Shown piece after piece: positions 43,930 through 51,666 of a DNA stretch of 64,000 nt (position 1 is the stretch's first letter; each line of letters opens with the position of its first letter). Under the pieces are notes generated by a model, which ran no database searches, was not told the DNA's origin, and saw only the letters and a program-made list of their open reading frames with translations. Source of the stretch: JAJECS01 sp965262745 (GTDB lineage: Bacteria > Chloroflexota > UBA11872); the NCBI GenBank assembly GCA_965262745.1, contig OZ253558.1:744001-808000 (forward strand), read 5' to 3'. The translations under genes were made by a program, and so were the position numbers.

Positions 43930-43957
43930 TTCATATCTTAGCCATATCGTTAGTCAA
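43930..43957 (-). promoter_or_regulatory. Sigma-70-like promoter for the binding protein-kinase operon
   Basis: On the minus strand, -35 TTGACT (43957-43952) and -10 TATGAA (43935-43930) are separated by 16 bases in an AT-rich part of the 250-base gap. The predicted start site leaves an untranslated leader of roughly 135 bases before GTG 43785. Matches are 5/6 and 4/6 to consensus. Confidence 0.4.
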
Positions 43958-44036
43958 ATCGTGAATCGAATGCGCCAAGCGACACAATCCTAGCGGCATC
44001 ACGCCGACGGCAACATGCCGCTCCACTCAACTTGAT

Positions 44037-44450
44037 TCACCTGCGTGAAACGAGCGTGAGGTAGTTCTTGCCCTGCTCGCGCCGATAGTGGCATTCATCC
44101 ATCATCTCGCGCACAAAATAGATGCCTAGTCCACCAATGGGACGGTCTTCGATTGCCGCCCCCACGTCAGGTTGTTTAGCGTCGTGCAACGGATCGAACG
44201 GCCGGCCGTCGTCGACGATTTCAATGGTAAGCGAATCTGCTTCTGACGTCAGCGTGATATCGAACTCGTGGATGCCTTCATCATGACCGTGGTTCATGAT
44301 GTTGACGCCTAGTTCTTCAAGCGCCAGGTTCACCCTAAAGACAAGCTCCGGCGGCCAATGCTCCTGAGCTCCAAAGTCTTCAACCGCCTCGGTGATACGC
44401 GCCAACTCCTCGGCTTTCGTCTTGACCATGAGGGACAACGTAGCGCTCAC
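44037..44450 (-). CDS. Anti-sigma-factor-type serine kinase (RsbW/SpoIIAB-like HATPase)
   Basis: A 137-residue HATPase_c_2 protein: FRVNLALEELGVNIMNHG carries the N box and VDDGRPFDPLHD the G1 region; GGLGIYFVREMMDE is the G2 box. Such kinases bind a sigma factor or other partner and phosphorylate a STAS antagonist. GTG 44450 overlaps the stop of the receiver-PP2C gene (GTGA), so the two are translationally coupled. Together with the STAS gene at 45238-45576 it forms a partner-switching set. No sigma factor gene is adjacent, so its target may lie elsewhere. Confidence 0.88.
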   Translation of the reverse strand: MSATLSLMVKTKAEELARITEAVEDFGAQEHWPPELVFRVNLALEELGVNIMNHGHDEGIHEFDITLTSEADSLTIEIVDDGRPFDPLHDAKQPDVGAAIEDRPIGGLGIYFVREMMDECHYRREQGKNYLTLVSRR

Positions 44451-45160
44451 GGCACTGCCTGGCGGGGTCGGAACACCAGACAGGTGACGTCATCCGACTG
44501 CGGCGTATCGCCCGCGAATGCGTGAACGGCCTCGAATATTGATCGGCTAGTCTGCGCAGAGTCTTGAGGAGGACTTGCGGCAAAGACCTCTCGTAGCCGA
44601 TCGACCCCGAATTCTTCTCCAGCCTCGTTCATGGCCTCTGTGACACCGTCGGTGAAGAGGACCACCGTGTCACCCTGGACAAGGGTCACGGTCTCCTGCT
44701 TGTATGGGAGCTTGGGCATCACGCCCAAGGCAACCCCACCAGTTAGCGGAAGCTCGGTTGAGCTGCCGTCGGCGTGCACCACGAGCGGTGAGTTGTGCCC
44801 GCCGTTGGCATAGGTGAACTGCATGTTCGCCGGGTCATATACGCCGTATAGCAGCGTGACGAACATAGCAGCTTCGTTGCTCTCATTGAGCAAGTCATTG
44901 ACCTCGGTCAGCACGGCCCCTGGGTCTTCGCGGCCAATCGCCGCGCCCTTGAGCAGCGTCCGGGACGACATATTGATGTCCGAGAGGACCATGTCGATTT
45001 CCCCGTCCTCGTTCAGCCGCTCGAGCGCCTCGACTCCCTTATGTGCGAAGACGAATTCGTATTGGCCTCGCCGAATACTGCGCCGCATACGCTACAGCAC
45101 AAGCGGTTCGAGGTCCGGTTCGTCGTCAACTACGAGGATTTTGCATGGCCGATCCGTCAT
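44447..45160 (-). pseudogene. Receiver-PP2C (RsbU/SpoIIE-type) response regulator, broken by amber codon and internal deletion
   Basis: From ATG 45160 the frame gives MTDRPCKILVVDDEPDLEP, a clear receiver start with the Asp pair, then TAG at 45092-45094 (codon 23) where relatives have Gln. The same frame goes on: RRSIRRGQYEFVFAHKGVEAL, the phospho-Asp region VLSDINM, then jumps directly to SRTLLKGAAIGREDP, the second half of a PP2C domain (ANGGHNSPLVV, LFTDGVTEAMNEAGEEFG, SDDVTCLVF). The receiver C-terminus and the first half of PP2C, including its first metal-binding Asp, are missing. An active phosphatase is therefore unlikely. Translation from ATG 45088 would yield a 213-residue fragment. 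Confidence 0.85.
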
Positions 45161-45237
45161 GCCCAACTACCGTTCTGACTACCTTGCTCTACCAATGCGG
45201 CTTAGCATCAGCACGCCCCGAGAAGCGCTAGGATCGA

Positions 45238-45576
45238 TCAGGCTGTGACTGTAGCGAGTGCCTCGGCTGGAGATGCATGAACGGGAATGATTTGATCGAA
45301 GCCACTGATCTTGAAGACCTCAAGGATTGACCCTGCCAGCGAGCAGACCGCGAATCGCTTGTCCTGCTTGCGGAGCTCTTTAGCGGCCAGCAAGACCACC
45401 CGCAGCCCGGCGCTGCTGATATAGGCGAGCTGCGCAAAGTCGAGGATCACGGCACTTTCGCTCGCGTTGATCACTGCCTCCAATGCCTCCTGAAACTCAT
45501 GGGCATTGGCACCGTCGACGCGGCCGTCGACCGTGGCGACAATTGCGCCGTCATGCGATTCCCACTTGGTGTTCAT
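45238..45576 (-). CDS. STAS-domain anti-sigma-factor antagonist (RsbV/SpoIIAA-like)
   Basis: From ATG 45576 the protein has 112 residues, the normal size of single-domain antagonists: GAIVATVDGRVDGANAHEF, AVILDFAQLAYISSAGLRVVL (the predicted phospho-Ser lies in the ISSAGL motif) and SILEVFKISGFDQIIPV. An ATG at 45774 would add 66 residues of low similarity. It would be phosphorylated by the kinase at 44037 and dephosphorylated by the PP2C at 44447, which is now broken, so the switch may be locked unless another phosphatase serves it. It is the first gene of the set. Confidence 0.9.
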   Translation of the reverse strand: MNTKWESHDGAIVATVDGRVDGANAHEFQEALEAVINASESAVILDFAQLAYISSAGLRVVLLAAKELRKQDKRFAVCSLAGSILEVFKISGFDQIIPVHASPAEALATVTA

Positions 45577-45884
45577 TCCCTCTGATCCTATCCGGGTGGC
45601 CTGGAAGAGCGTTCGCCGAGACCCTTTCCACTGGGTATCCTCGTCCATCGAGGCAGTCTCCTTCTCCCCAAGCTTCCCTGATTCAATCGCCGTGCCGGTC
45701 CTGACGACGGCCCCGCAATCTGACGAATTTCCTGCCCGTTCAGCCTGAGGCTGCTGAAGAATGAACGCCGCCACTGTTCAAACACCCACGAAGACGCCTC
45801 TCCCCCCAGGCTGCGCGGATGGTAGCACTTCGCTGATCCGAACCGAGCCGAAGTGGGCACGATCGACCGTGCTGAGCGGCCCAA
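45577..45884. other. Intergenic stretch, no gene recognised
   Basis: About 308 bases between the STAS start and the stop of the broken VOC gene. Frames in it are short and unlike known proteins. The part next to 45576 presumably carries the promoter of the STAS gene. No strong terminator or RNA structure was noticed. Confidence 0.35.
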
Positions 45885-46328
45885 TTATTGATGCCCCATG
45901 GCAGGCATGCGCCACAACATCTCGTCCATGTCGACATGCTCGACGTGGCTGGCGATTGCCCACTGGTTGCCGCAGGGATCGGAGATGCGGGCGACGCGGT
46001 CGCCATAGAATTTGTCGGCGGGCTCGGCCACGGAAATCGCGCCCGCCCGCGCGGCCTGGGCGTACACGCGGTCGACATCCTCCACGTAGAGATGGATCTT
46101 GGTGTCGTTGGAAGGGAAGTTGGGCAGGGCGGCATTGGCAAGCATGAGGACCGCGCCATTGATCTCGATCTCGGCATTGCCGATGCCGCCCTCCGGCATG
46201 ACAAGCCGCATGCGCTCGACGGCCCTGAAGGCATTCGCGAGGACATCGAGATACCCGGTGGCGTTCTAGACGACGAGGTAAGGCGTGATGGCGGTGTAGC
46301 CATCGGGAAGGGGCTTGACGCCGGGCAT
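45885..46328 (-). pseudogene. PhnB-like VOC protein with in-frame amber codon
   Basis: From ATG 46328 the frame gives MPGVKPLPDGYTAITPYLVV, the typical beginning of PhnB-like glyoxalase-fold proteins, then TAG at 46266-46268 (codon 21), and continues in the same frame with YLDVLANAFRAVERMRLVMPEG, AEIEINGAVLMLANAA and FYGDRVARISDPCGNQWAIA to the normal C-terminus. ATG 46211 could start a 108-residue fragment lacking the first strand and helix. The protein would otherwise be about 147 residues. It ends far from the STAS gene and begins 27 bases from tRNA-Ile. Confidence 0.8.
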
Positions 46329-46354
46329 GAGTGCACCGTCAGGCTTATGGTTGG

Positions 46355-46428
46355 TGGGCCCTCGTGGATTCGAACCACGGACCTCGCCCTTATCAGAGGC
46401 GCGCTCTAACCGACTGAGCTAAGAGCCC
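46355..46428 (-). tRNA. tRNA-Ile (GAT)
   Basis: Reading leftward from 46428: acceptor GGGCTCT pairs with AGGGCCC, the anticodon stem CGCCT/GGGCG encloses the loop CTGATAA (anticodon GAT), and the T arm is CGTGG-TTCGAAT-CCACG. The discriminator is A, and CCA seems to be encoded. Length 74. It faces away from the tRNA-Ala gene, 63 bases from it. Confidence 0.95.
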
Positions 46429-46491
46429 CGAGCCCTGGGCGATGGTATCAGAGCCCTGCACTCACACAGCGCTAGCTTAGAATCCCTCGAA

Positions 46492-46564
46492 GGGGATGTA
46501 GCTCAATTGGTAGAGCACTGCCTTTGCAAGGCAGGGGTTAGGGGTTCAAGTCCCCTCATCTCCA
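46492..46564 (+). tRNA. tRNA-Ala (TGC)
   Basis: Acceptor GGGGATG pairs with CATCTCC (one G-T pair), the anticodon stem CTGCC/GGCAG encloses TTTGCAA (anticodon TGC), and the T arm is AGGGG-TTCAAGT-CCCCT. Discriminator A is followed by an encoded CCA (46565-46567). Length 73. A TAGAAT box (46478-46483) lies at the right distance for a -10 element. Confidence 0.95.
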
Positions 46565-46702
46565 CCAGCGCGGCGCACGCACAGGGATCGCCTGGGCATC
46601 CGTCGATGGCGATCTTCCTACCCGAAGCCGGGCGTGCCGAGCCGCACACCCGGTCCAGCGCGCGTTGCTAGAGATTGAGCTCCGGGACGCGACGAAGCCG
46701 TC

Positions 46703-47323
46703 TCAACACTGACCGAAGCCGCCCCAAGTTGGGAGGCAGCCCTCCGTTGCCCTCAACGACATGATGGTGACCTCGTCCTGCGCGGCCTCGATTTTGTCCA
46801 GTGCCGCCTCAGACGGGGCATGGCCCTCCTTGATATGGCCGAAGACCGTGTACTCGTGCGGCGCCGCAGCGCTTGCCGCGAGGTCACCAAGGATGAAGAA
46901 AAAACGCGATCCGTTGGAGTTTGGCATCCCGTCGTTGGCCAGGGCGATGCCTCCGCGTGCGTACGGCCGCTGCGGCGGCTCGACCTCGAAGGTGTAGCCC
47001 GCGTCACCGGTGCCGGTGCCCGTGGCATCGCCCGTTTCGGCGAGAACGCCGGGAACTACGCGATGAAATGTCACGCCGTCGAAGTAGCCCTGGTTCGCCA
47101 AGAAGAGGAAGCTGTTCACTGCCAGTGGCGCCTCGTCGGGAAACAGCTTGAAGGTGAGGCGCCCGACGCTGGTCGTGAAGGTGACGCTGTAGGCCCGGAG
47201 TTCGTTAATCTCGATCGGCGGGTAGGCGTCGAAGGTCGGCGGGCCTTCAGGCTCCGTCTCGCCGCACGCCGCGACGGCGATGATCAATAGGAAAGACAGT
47301 CCGACAATGATCGCTCGCCGCAT
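46703..47323 (-). CDS. Cyclophilin-type peptidyl-prolyl isomerase lipoprotein, copy 1
   Basis: From ATG 47323 (GGAGG eight bases upstream) 206 residues. A short signal peptide ends in a lipobox (IAVAAC), so the protein should be a lipid-anchored extracytoplasmic foldase. The cyclophilin core is seen as FHRVVPGVLAETGD, GGIALANDGMPNSNGSRFFF and EYTVFGHIKEG; the active-site Arg of FHR is present, while the usual M-Q-G-G is replaced by A-E-T-G. C-terminal tail ends in CLPTWGGFGQC, with a Cys pair not seen in typical cyclophilins. It is the last unit of a 724-bp tandem array. Confidence 0.88.
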   Translation of the reverse strand: MRRAIIVGLSFLLIIAVAACGETEPEGPPTFDAYPPIEINELRAYSVTFTTSVGRLTFKLFPDEAPLAVNSFLFLANQGYFDGVTFHRVVPGVLAETGDATGTGTGDAGYTFEVEPPQRPYARGGIALANDGMPNSNGSRFFFILGDLAASAAAPHEYTVFGHIKEGHAPSEAALDKIEAAQDEVTIMSLRATEGCLPTWGGFGQC

Positions 47324-47426
47324 CACCCTCGCCTCCGCGTCAGCCTCTCGATCCGCCAGTCATTCTGCCGCATTTCTCGTGGAGCCTGCTAGACCTCGCG
47401 CGACCGCCATGCGAGTCGAGAACCCG

Positions 47427-48047
47427 TCAGAAGCACTGGTAGTTACCGCCGTGCGGAAGGCAGCCCTCCGTTGCCTTCAACGACATGATGGTGACCTCGT
47501 CCTGCGCGGCCTCGATTTTGTCCAGTGTCGCCTCAGACGGGGCATGGCCCTCTTTGATATGGCCGAAGACCGTGTACTCGTGCGGCGCCTCAGCGCTTGT
47601 CGCGAGGTCGCCAAGGATGAAGAAAAAACGCGATCCGTTGGAGTCTGGCGTCCCGTCGTTGGCCATGGCGATGCCTCCGCGCTCATACGGCCGCTGCGGT
47701 GGCTCGACCTCGAAGGTGTAGCCGGCGTCACCGGTACCAGTGCCTGTGGGATCGCCCGTTTCGGCGAGAACGCCGGGAACGACCCGATGAAATGTCACGC
47801 CGTCGAAGTAGCCCTGGTCTGCCAAGAACAGGAAGTTGTTCACTGCGAGTGGCGCCTCGTCGGGGAACAGCTTGAAGGTGAGGCGCCCGACGCTGGTCGT
47901 GAAGATGACGCTGTAGGCCCGGAGCTCGTTAATCTCGATCGGCGGGTAGGCGTCGAAGGTCGGCGGGCCTTCAGGCTCCGACTCGCCGCACGCCGCGACG
48001 GCGATGATCAATAGGAAAGACAGTCCGACAATGATCGCTCGCCGCAT
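47427..48047 (-). CDS. Cyclophilin-type peptidyl-prolyl isomerase lipoprotein, copy 2
   Basis: A 206-residue paralogue of copy 1, differing at scattered positions and in the C-terminal tail (CLPHGGNYQCF). Lipobox, FHRVVPGVLAETGD and GSRFFF are all kept. The upstream 109 bases including ribosome site are almost the same as in copy 1, so both are likely expressed from similar signals. The reading frame is intact, which suggests selection or very recent duplication. Confidence 0.88.
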   Translation of the reverse strand: MRRAIIVGLSFLLIIAVAACGESEPEGPPTFDAYPPIEINELRAYSVIFTTSVGRLTFKLFPDEAPLAVNNFLFLADQGYFDGVTFHRVVPGVLAETGDPTGTGTGDAGYTFEVEPPQRPYERGGIAMANDGTPDSNGSRFFFILGDLATSAEAPHEYTVFGHIKEGHAPSEATLDKIEAAQDEVTIMSLKATEGCLPHGGNYQCF

Positions 48048-48150
48048 CACCCTCGCCTCCGCGTCAGCCTCTCGATCCGCCAGTCATTCTGCCGCATTTC
48101 TCGTGGAGCCTGCTAGACCTCGCGCGACCGCCATGCGGGTCGAGGACCCG

Positions 48151-48771
48151 TCATGAGCACTGGAAGGAACCGCCGTGCGGAAGGCAGCCCTCCGTTGCCC
48201 TCAACGACAGGATGGTGACCTCGTCCTGCGCGGCCTCGATTTTGTCCAGTGTCGCCTCAGACGGGGCATGGCCCTCCTTGATATGGCCGAAGACCGTGTA
48301 CTCGTGCGGCGCCTCAGCGCTTGCCGCGAGGTCGCCAAGGATGAAGAAGAAACGCGATCCGTTGGAGTTTGGCGTCCCGTCGTTGGCCAGGGCGATGCCT
48401 CCGCGCTCATACGGCCGCTGCGGTGGCTCGACCTCGAAGGTGTAGCCGGCGTCACCGGTGCCGGTGCCCGTGGGATCGCCCGTTTCGGCGAAAACGCCGG
48501 GAACTACGCGATGAAATGTCACGCCGTCGTAGTAGCCCTGGTTCGCCAAGAAGAGGAAGCTGTTCACTGCCAGTGGCGCCTCGTCGGGGAACAGCTTGAA
48601 GGTGAGGCGCCCGACGCTTGTCGTGAAGATGACGCTGTAGGCCCGAACCTCGTTAATCTCGATCGGCGGGTAGGCATCGAAGGTCGGCGGGCCTTCAGGC
48701 TCCGACTCGCCGCACGCCGCCATCACGATGACCATCAAGGAAGCCAGTCCGACCATGACCGCTCGCCGCAT
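48151..48771 (-). CDS. Cyclophilin-type peptidyl-prolyl isomerase lipoprotein, copy 3
   Basis: A 206-residue paralogue with a signal sequence that differs most from the others (VGLASLMVIVMAAC) and the tail CLPHGGSFQCS. FHRVVPGVFAETGD and GTPNSNGSRFFF are kept. It is followed upstream by a truncated channel gene (48866) at exactly the same 94-base spacing as copy 4 and the full channel gene, showing that the pair was duplicated together. Confidence 0.88.
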   Translation of the reverse strand: MRRAVMVGLASLMVIVMAACGESEPEGPPTFDAYPPIEINEVRAYSVIFTTSVGRLTFKLFPDEAPLAVNSFLFLANQGYYDGVTFHRVVPGVFAETGDPTGTGTGDAGYTFEVEPPQRPYERGGIALANDGTPNSNGSRFFFILGDLAASAEAPHEYTVFGHIKEGHAPSEATLDKIEAAQDEVTILSLRATEGCLPHGGSFQCS

Positions 48772-48865
48772 TGCGCTCTTCTCCGCGTCAGCCTCTCCAT
48801 CCGCCAGTCATTCTGCCGCATTTCTCACGGAAGTTGCCACCGCTGGCGCCGCCGCGCTGCGAAAC

Positions 48866-49489
48866 CTATGCCGTGCTTGTGGGCGGCTCCGGGGCCTCGG
48901 GCTGCGCGGCGACCAGACCGTATTGCTGAAATAGGCGCCCGAGTTCCACTGGAGCGCCCACGATCACCAGAACGTCGCCCGCCGTCACCACGCGGTCGCT
49001 CGCCGAGGCCAACTCCGTGTGCCCGCCCCGGACCAACGCCAATAGCGAGATTCCGTACTCCCGCATCTCGAGCGCGGCAAGCGTTTCGCCCACGAGCCCG
49101 GAATCTTCGGGCACGGCCGCTTCGCGGATGTCCCGGCCGGGTGAGTGGGGATTAAGCAGCTGATCGAGCACGTCGCTCACGTGCGGCCGCCGCACAAAGC
49201 CGACAATGCTCAGGGCGCCCTCGATGGGCGGCGAAAATACCCGCAACGCGCCAGCCGATTCGAGCCGCCGCACCGCTTCACTGGACGCGGCGCGGGCAAT
49301 GACGGGCACGTTGGGCGCCCGCACCCGAGCCGCGAGCACGGCGTAGACGTTTTCGGCCTCATCGTCGGTGGCGACAACAAAAGCCGCGGCCCGATCAATG
49401 CCCGTTTCGAGAAGTGCGACATCCGACGAGGCACGATCGGTAATGCAGAGGGATCCGTCATCCGCAGCCGCCCGGCCGATCTGCTCAAC
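48866..49489 (-). pseudogene. Truncated RCK/TrkA part of a K+ channel gene (duplicate)
   Basis: The uninterrupted frame 49489-48866 encodes about 207 residues matching the RCK-N and TrkA-C domains of the gene at 50278-51402: FVVATDDEAENVYAVLAARV, VIARAASSEAVRRL, LNPHSPGRDIREAAVPEDSG and ALVRGGHTELASASDRVVTAGDVLVIVGAP. The two membrane segments and pore are absent; an in-frame TGA (49490-49492) precedes it. There is no good start codon at its beginning; ATG/GTG codons inside it could yield a soluble RCK fragment. It preserves the reading frame that the full-length copy has lost. Confidence 0.85.
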
Positions 49490-49562
49490 TCACCGGCACC
49501 ACGCGCCCAATCGGATGGCGCGTGCGCGCATGAAGCGAGCTAAACGTTGCCCGCAATCGGTC

Positions 49563-50183
49563 CTAGCACGGGCCGTAGCCGCCCCAGCTCGGCAGGCATC
49601 CCTCGGTCGCCTGCAACGACCGGATGGTGACTTCCGCCTGTGCAGCCTCGATCTTGTCCAGTGTCATCTCAGACGGGGTATGGCCCTCCTTGATATGGCC
49701 GAAGACCGTGTACTCGTGCGGCGCCTCGGCGCTTGCCGCGAGATCGCCCAGGATGAAGAAGAAACGCGACCCGTTGGAGTTTGGCGTCCCGTCGTTGGCC
49801 AGGGCGATGCCTCCGCGCTCATACGGCCGCTGCGGTGGCTCGACCTCGAAGGTGTAGCCGGCGTCACCGGTGCCGGTGCCCGTGGGATCGCCCGTTTCGG
49901 CAAAAACGCCGGGAACTACGCGATGAAATGTCACGCCGTCGTAGTAGCCCTGGTTCGCCAAGAACAGGAAGCTGTTCACCGCGAGTGGCGCCTCGTCGGG
50001 AAACAGCTTGAAGGTGAGGCGCCCGACGCTTGTCGTGAAGGTGACGCTGTAGGGCCGGAGCACGTCAATCTCCATCGGCGGGTAGGCGTCGAAGGTCGGC
50101 GGGCCTACAGGCTCCGGCTCGCCGCACGCCGCGACGACGATGATCATTAAGAAAGCCAGGCCGACTATGACCGCTCGCCGCAT
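49563..50183 (-). CDS. Cyclophilin-type peptidyl-prolyl isomerase lipoprotein, copy 4
   Basis: From ATG 50183 (a GAAGAGGG-rich leader upstream) 206 residues. Lipobox IVVAAC; core FHRVVPGVFAETGD and GTPNSNGSRFFF; C-terminal CLPSWGGYGPC, closest to copy 1 in the Trp-Gly-Gly ending. It follows the full channel gene by 94 bases. As the copy attached to the intact-length channel it is probably the ancestral one. A longer in-frame start at 50252 lies before the signal peptide and is unlikely. Confidence 0.88.
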   Translation of the reverse strand: MRRAVIVGLAFLMIIVVAACGEPEPVGPPTFDAYPPMEIDVLRPYSVTFTTSVGRLTFKLFPDEAPLAVNSFLFLANQGYYDGVTFHRVVPGVFAETGDPTGTGTGDAGYTFEVEPPQRPYERGGIALANDGTPNSNGSRFFFILGDLAASAEAPHEYTVFGHIKEGHTPSEMTLDKIEAAQAEVTIRSLQATEGCLPSWGGYGPC

Positions 50184-50277
50184 CACCCTCTTCTCCGCGT
50201 CAGCCCCTCGGTCCGCCTGCCATTCTGCCGCACGAGCCACCGGGGTTGCCACCGCTGGCGCCGCCGCCTTGCGGAAC

Positions 50278-51402
50278 CTATGCCGTGCTTGTGGGCTGTT
50301 CCGGGGCCTCGGGCTGCGCGTCGACCAGACCGTATTGCTGAAACAGGCGCCCGAGTTCCACTGGAGCGCCCACGACCACCAGAACGTCGCCCGCCGTCAC
50401 CACGCGGTCGCTCGCCGAGGCCAACTCCGTGTGCCCGCCCCGGACCAACGCCAATAGCGAGATGCCGTACTCCCGCATCTCGAGCGCGGCGAGCGTTTCG
50501 CCCACGAGCCCGGAATCTTCGGGCACGGCCGCTTCGCGGATGTCCAGGCCGGGTGAGTGGGATTCAGCAGCTGATCGAGCACGTCGCTCACGTGCGGCCG
50601 GCGCACAAAGCCGACAATACTCAGGGCGCCCTCGATAGGCGGCGAAAATACCCGCAACGCGCCAGCCGCTTCGAGCCGCCGCACCGCTTCACTGGACGCG
50701 GCGCGGGCAATGACGGGCACGTTGGGCGCCAGCACCCGAGCCGCGAGCACGGCGTAGACGTTTTCGGCGTCATCGTCGGTGGCGACGATAAAGGCTGCCG
50801 CGCGCTCGATACCCGCTTCCACGAGCGCGGCGTCCGACGAGGCGCGATCGGTAATGCTGACAAAGCCATCATCCGCAGCCGCCTGGCCCCGCGCCGCGGT
50901 CGATCACAACGACGTCGCAGCCGTCGCCGCGGAGCTCCTGCGCAATGCGAGCCCCCACACGACCGTAAGACCCGACGATGTAGTGCTGCCGCATCCGCGC
51001 TAGGACCCTTGTGCGCCGCCGGCGCGCGAAGCCTGCCGCCAAATGCCCTTCGGCGAGATATTCGATGTAGGTGGCGGCTGTCCAGGCGAGTGTACCGACG
51101 CCCGCGACGATCAGCACCGACGTGAACACGCGCCCCGCCGTGGATAGCGTGTGCACCTCCGTGAAGCCCACGGTGCTGAGGGTGATGACGACCATGTAGA
51201 GGGCGTCGATCGGGTCCATCCCCTCGATCACGATAAAGCCGACCAGCCCGATCGCGGAGATGCCCGCGAGAAAGAGAAACCCCGGAATCAACCGGCGTCG
51301 GAGGTAGTACTGCGTTAGGCCATCGCTTTTGGCGATGCCATGGCCCGGCGGCTGGGACGCGGCGGAACGGCCGGCAATCGAGTGGGGACGCTTTACGTTC
51401 AC
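50278..51402 (-). pseudogene. Two-TM potassium channel with RCK/TrkA domains, two compensating frameshifts
   Basis: The N-terminal frame (51402-50869) encodes TM1 (about residues 39-60), a pore with TLSTVGFTEV (filter-like TVGF at 77-80), TM2 (about 92-116) and the RCK start HYIVGSYGRVGARI. After an extra G in a GGGG run near 50890 the frame moves to FIVATDDDAENVYAVLAARV, and after a missing C in a CCC run near 50556 it moves again to EDSGLVGETLAALEMREYG and the TrkA-C end. The truncated duplicate has neither change. If the indels are assembly errors this is an intact NAD-gated K+ channel of about 375 residues. Confidence 0.82.
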
Positions 51403-51666
51403 GTCATGGCGGTTTTGGCGAAGCGGCTGTGCGTATCTTGCTACGGCGCTCTCCCAACGTCAGTCCATGCGCTGGCGGATAGCCGAGCATGGGTTCGCGG
51501 CGGGCGTCGCGAGCAGGCATCATTCCTCCGTGCAAGTGGCTCGCAACGCACGCACCCCGCAGACGGCGTTGGCGCCTTCTCCTGCGCTGCCAGGCTTAGG
51601 TGCCATGCGCCTGCGCGCTCCGACACGCGCCGGTCACGCCAGACTGACGCCTCACTGCTGGGTGCC

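Larger units (their letters stand above)
46735..48825. repeat. Tandem array of three 724-bp units, each with one cyclophilin gene
   Basis: The start codons at 47323, 48047 and 48771 are spaced by exactly 724 bases. The GGCAGCC motif near the 3' end of each gene occurs at 46735, 47459 and 48183. The 109-base upstream regions of copies 1 and 2 (from 47321 and 48045) are nearly identical; copy 3 diverges upstream near 48825, marking the outer edge. Confidence 0.9.
48151..49489. repeat. Duplicated channel-cyclophilin block (partner about 49563-50901)
   Basis: The block 48151-49489 and 49563-50901 share order, orientation and spacing at an offset of 1412 bases: cyclophilin starts 48771/50183 and channel stops 48866/50278. 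Long stretches are identical at nucleotide level within the RCK-domain part. Similarity ends near 49475, where the channel is cut. Confidence 0.85.

Noticed and set aside
44447..46328. Genome-wide amber recoding (for example pyrrolysine)
   Set aside because: TAG is used as an ordinary stop in several intact genes in this window, and no suppressor tRNA or pyl gene is seen.
46700..48830. CRISPR array
   Set aside because: The repeats are 724 bp long and protein-coding; no short direct repeats with unique spacers occur anywhere in the window.
47280..49155. Long plus-strand frames across the cyclophilin array
   Set aside because: They are repeated because the DNA is repeated; the minus strand encodes clear cyclophilins with signal peptides.
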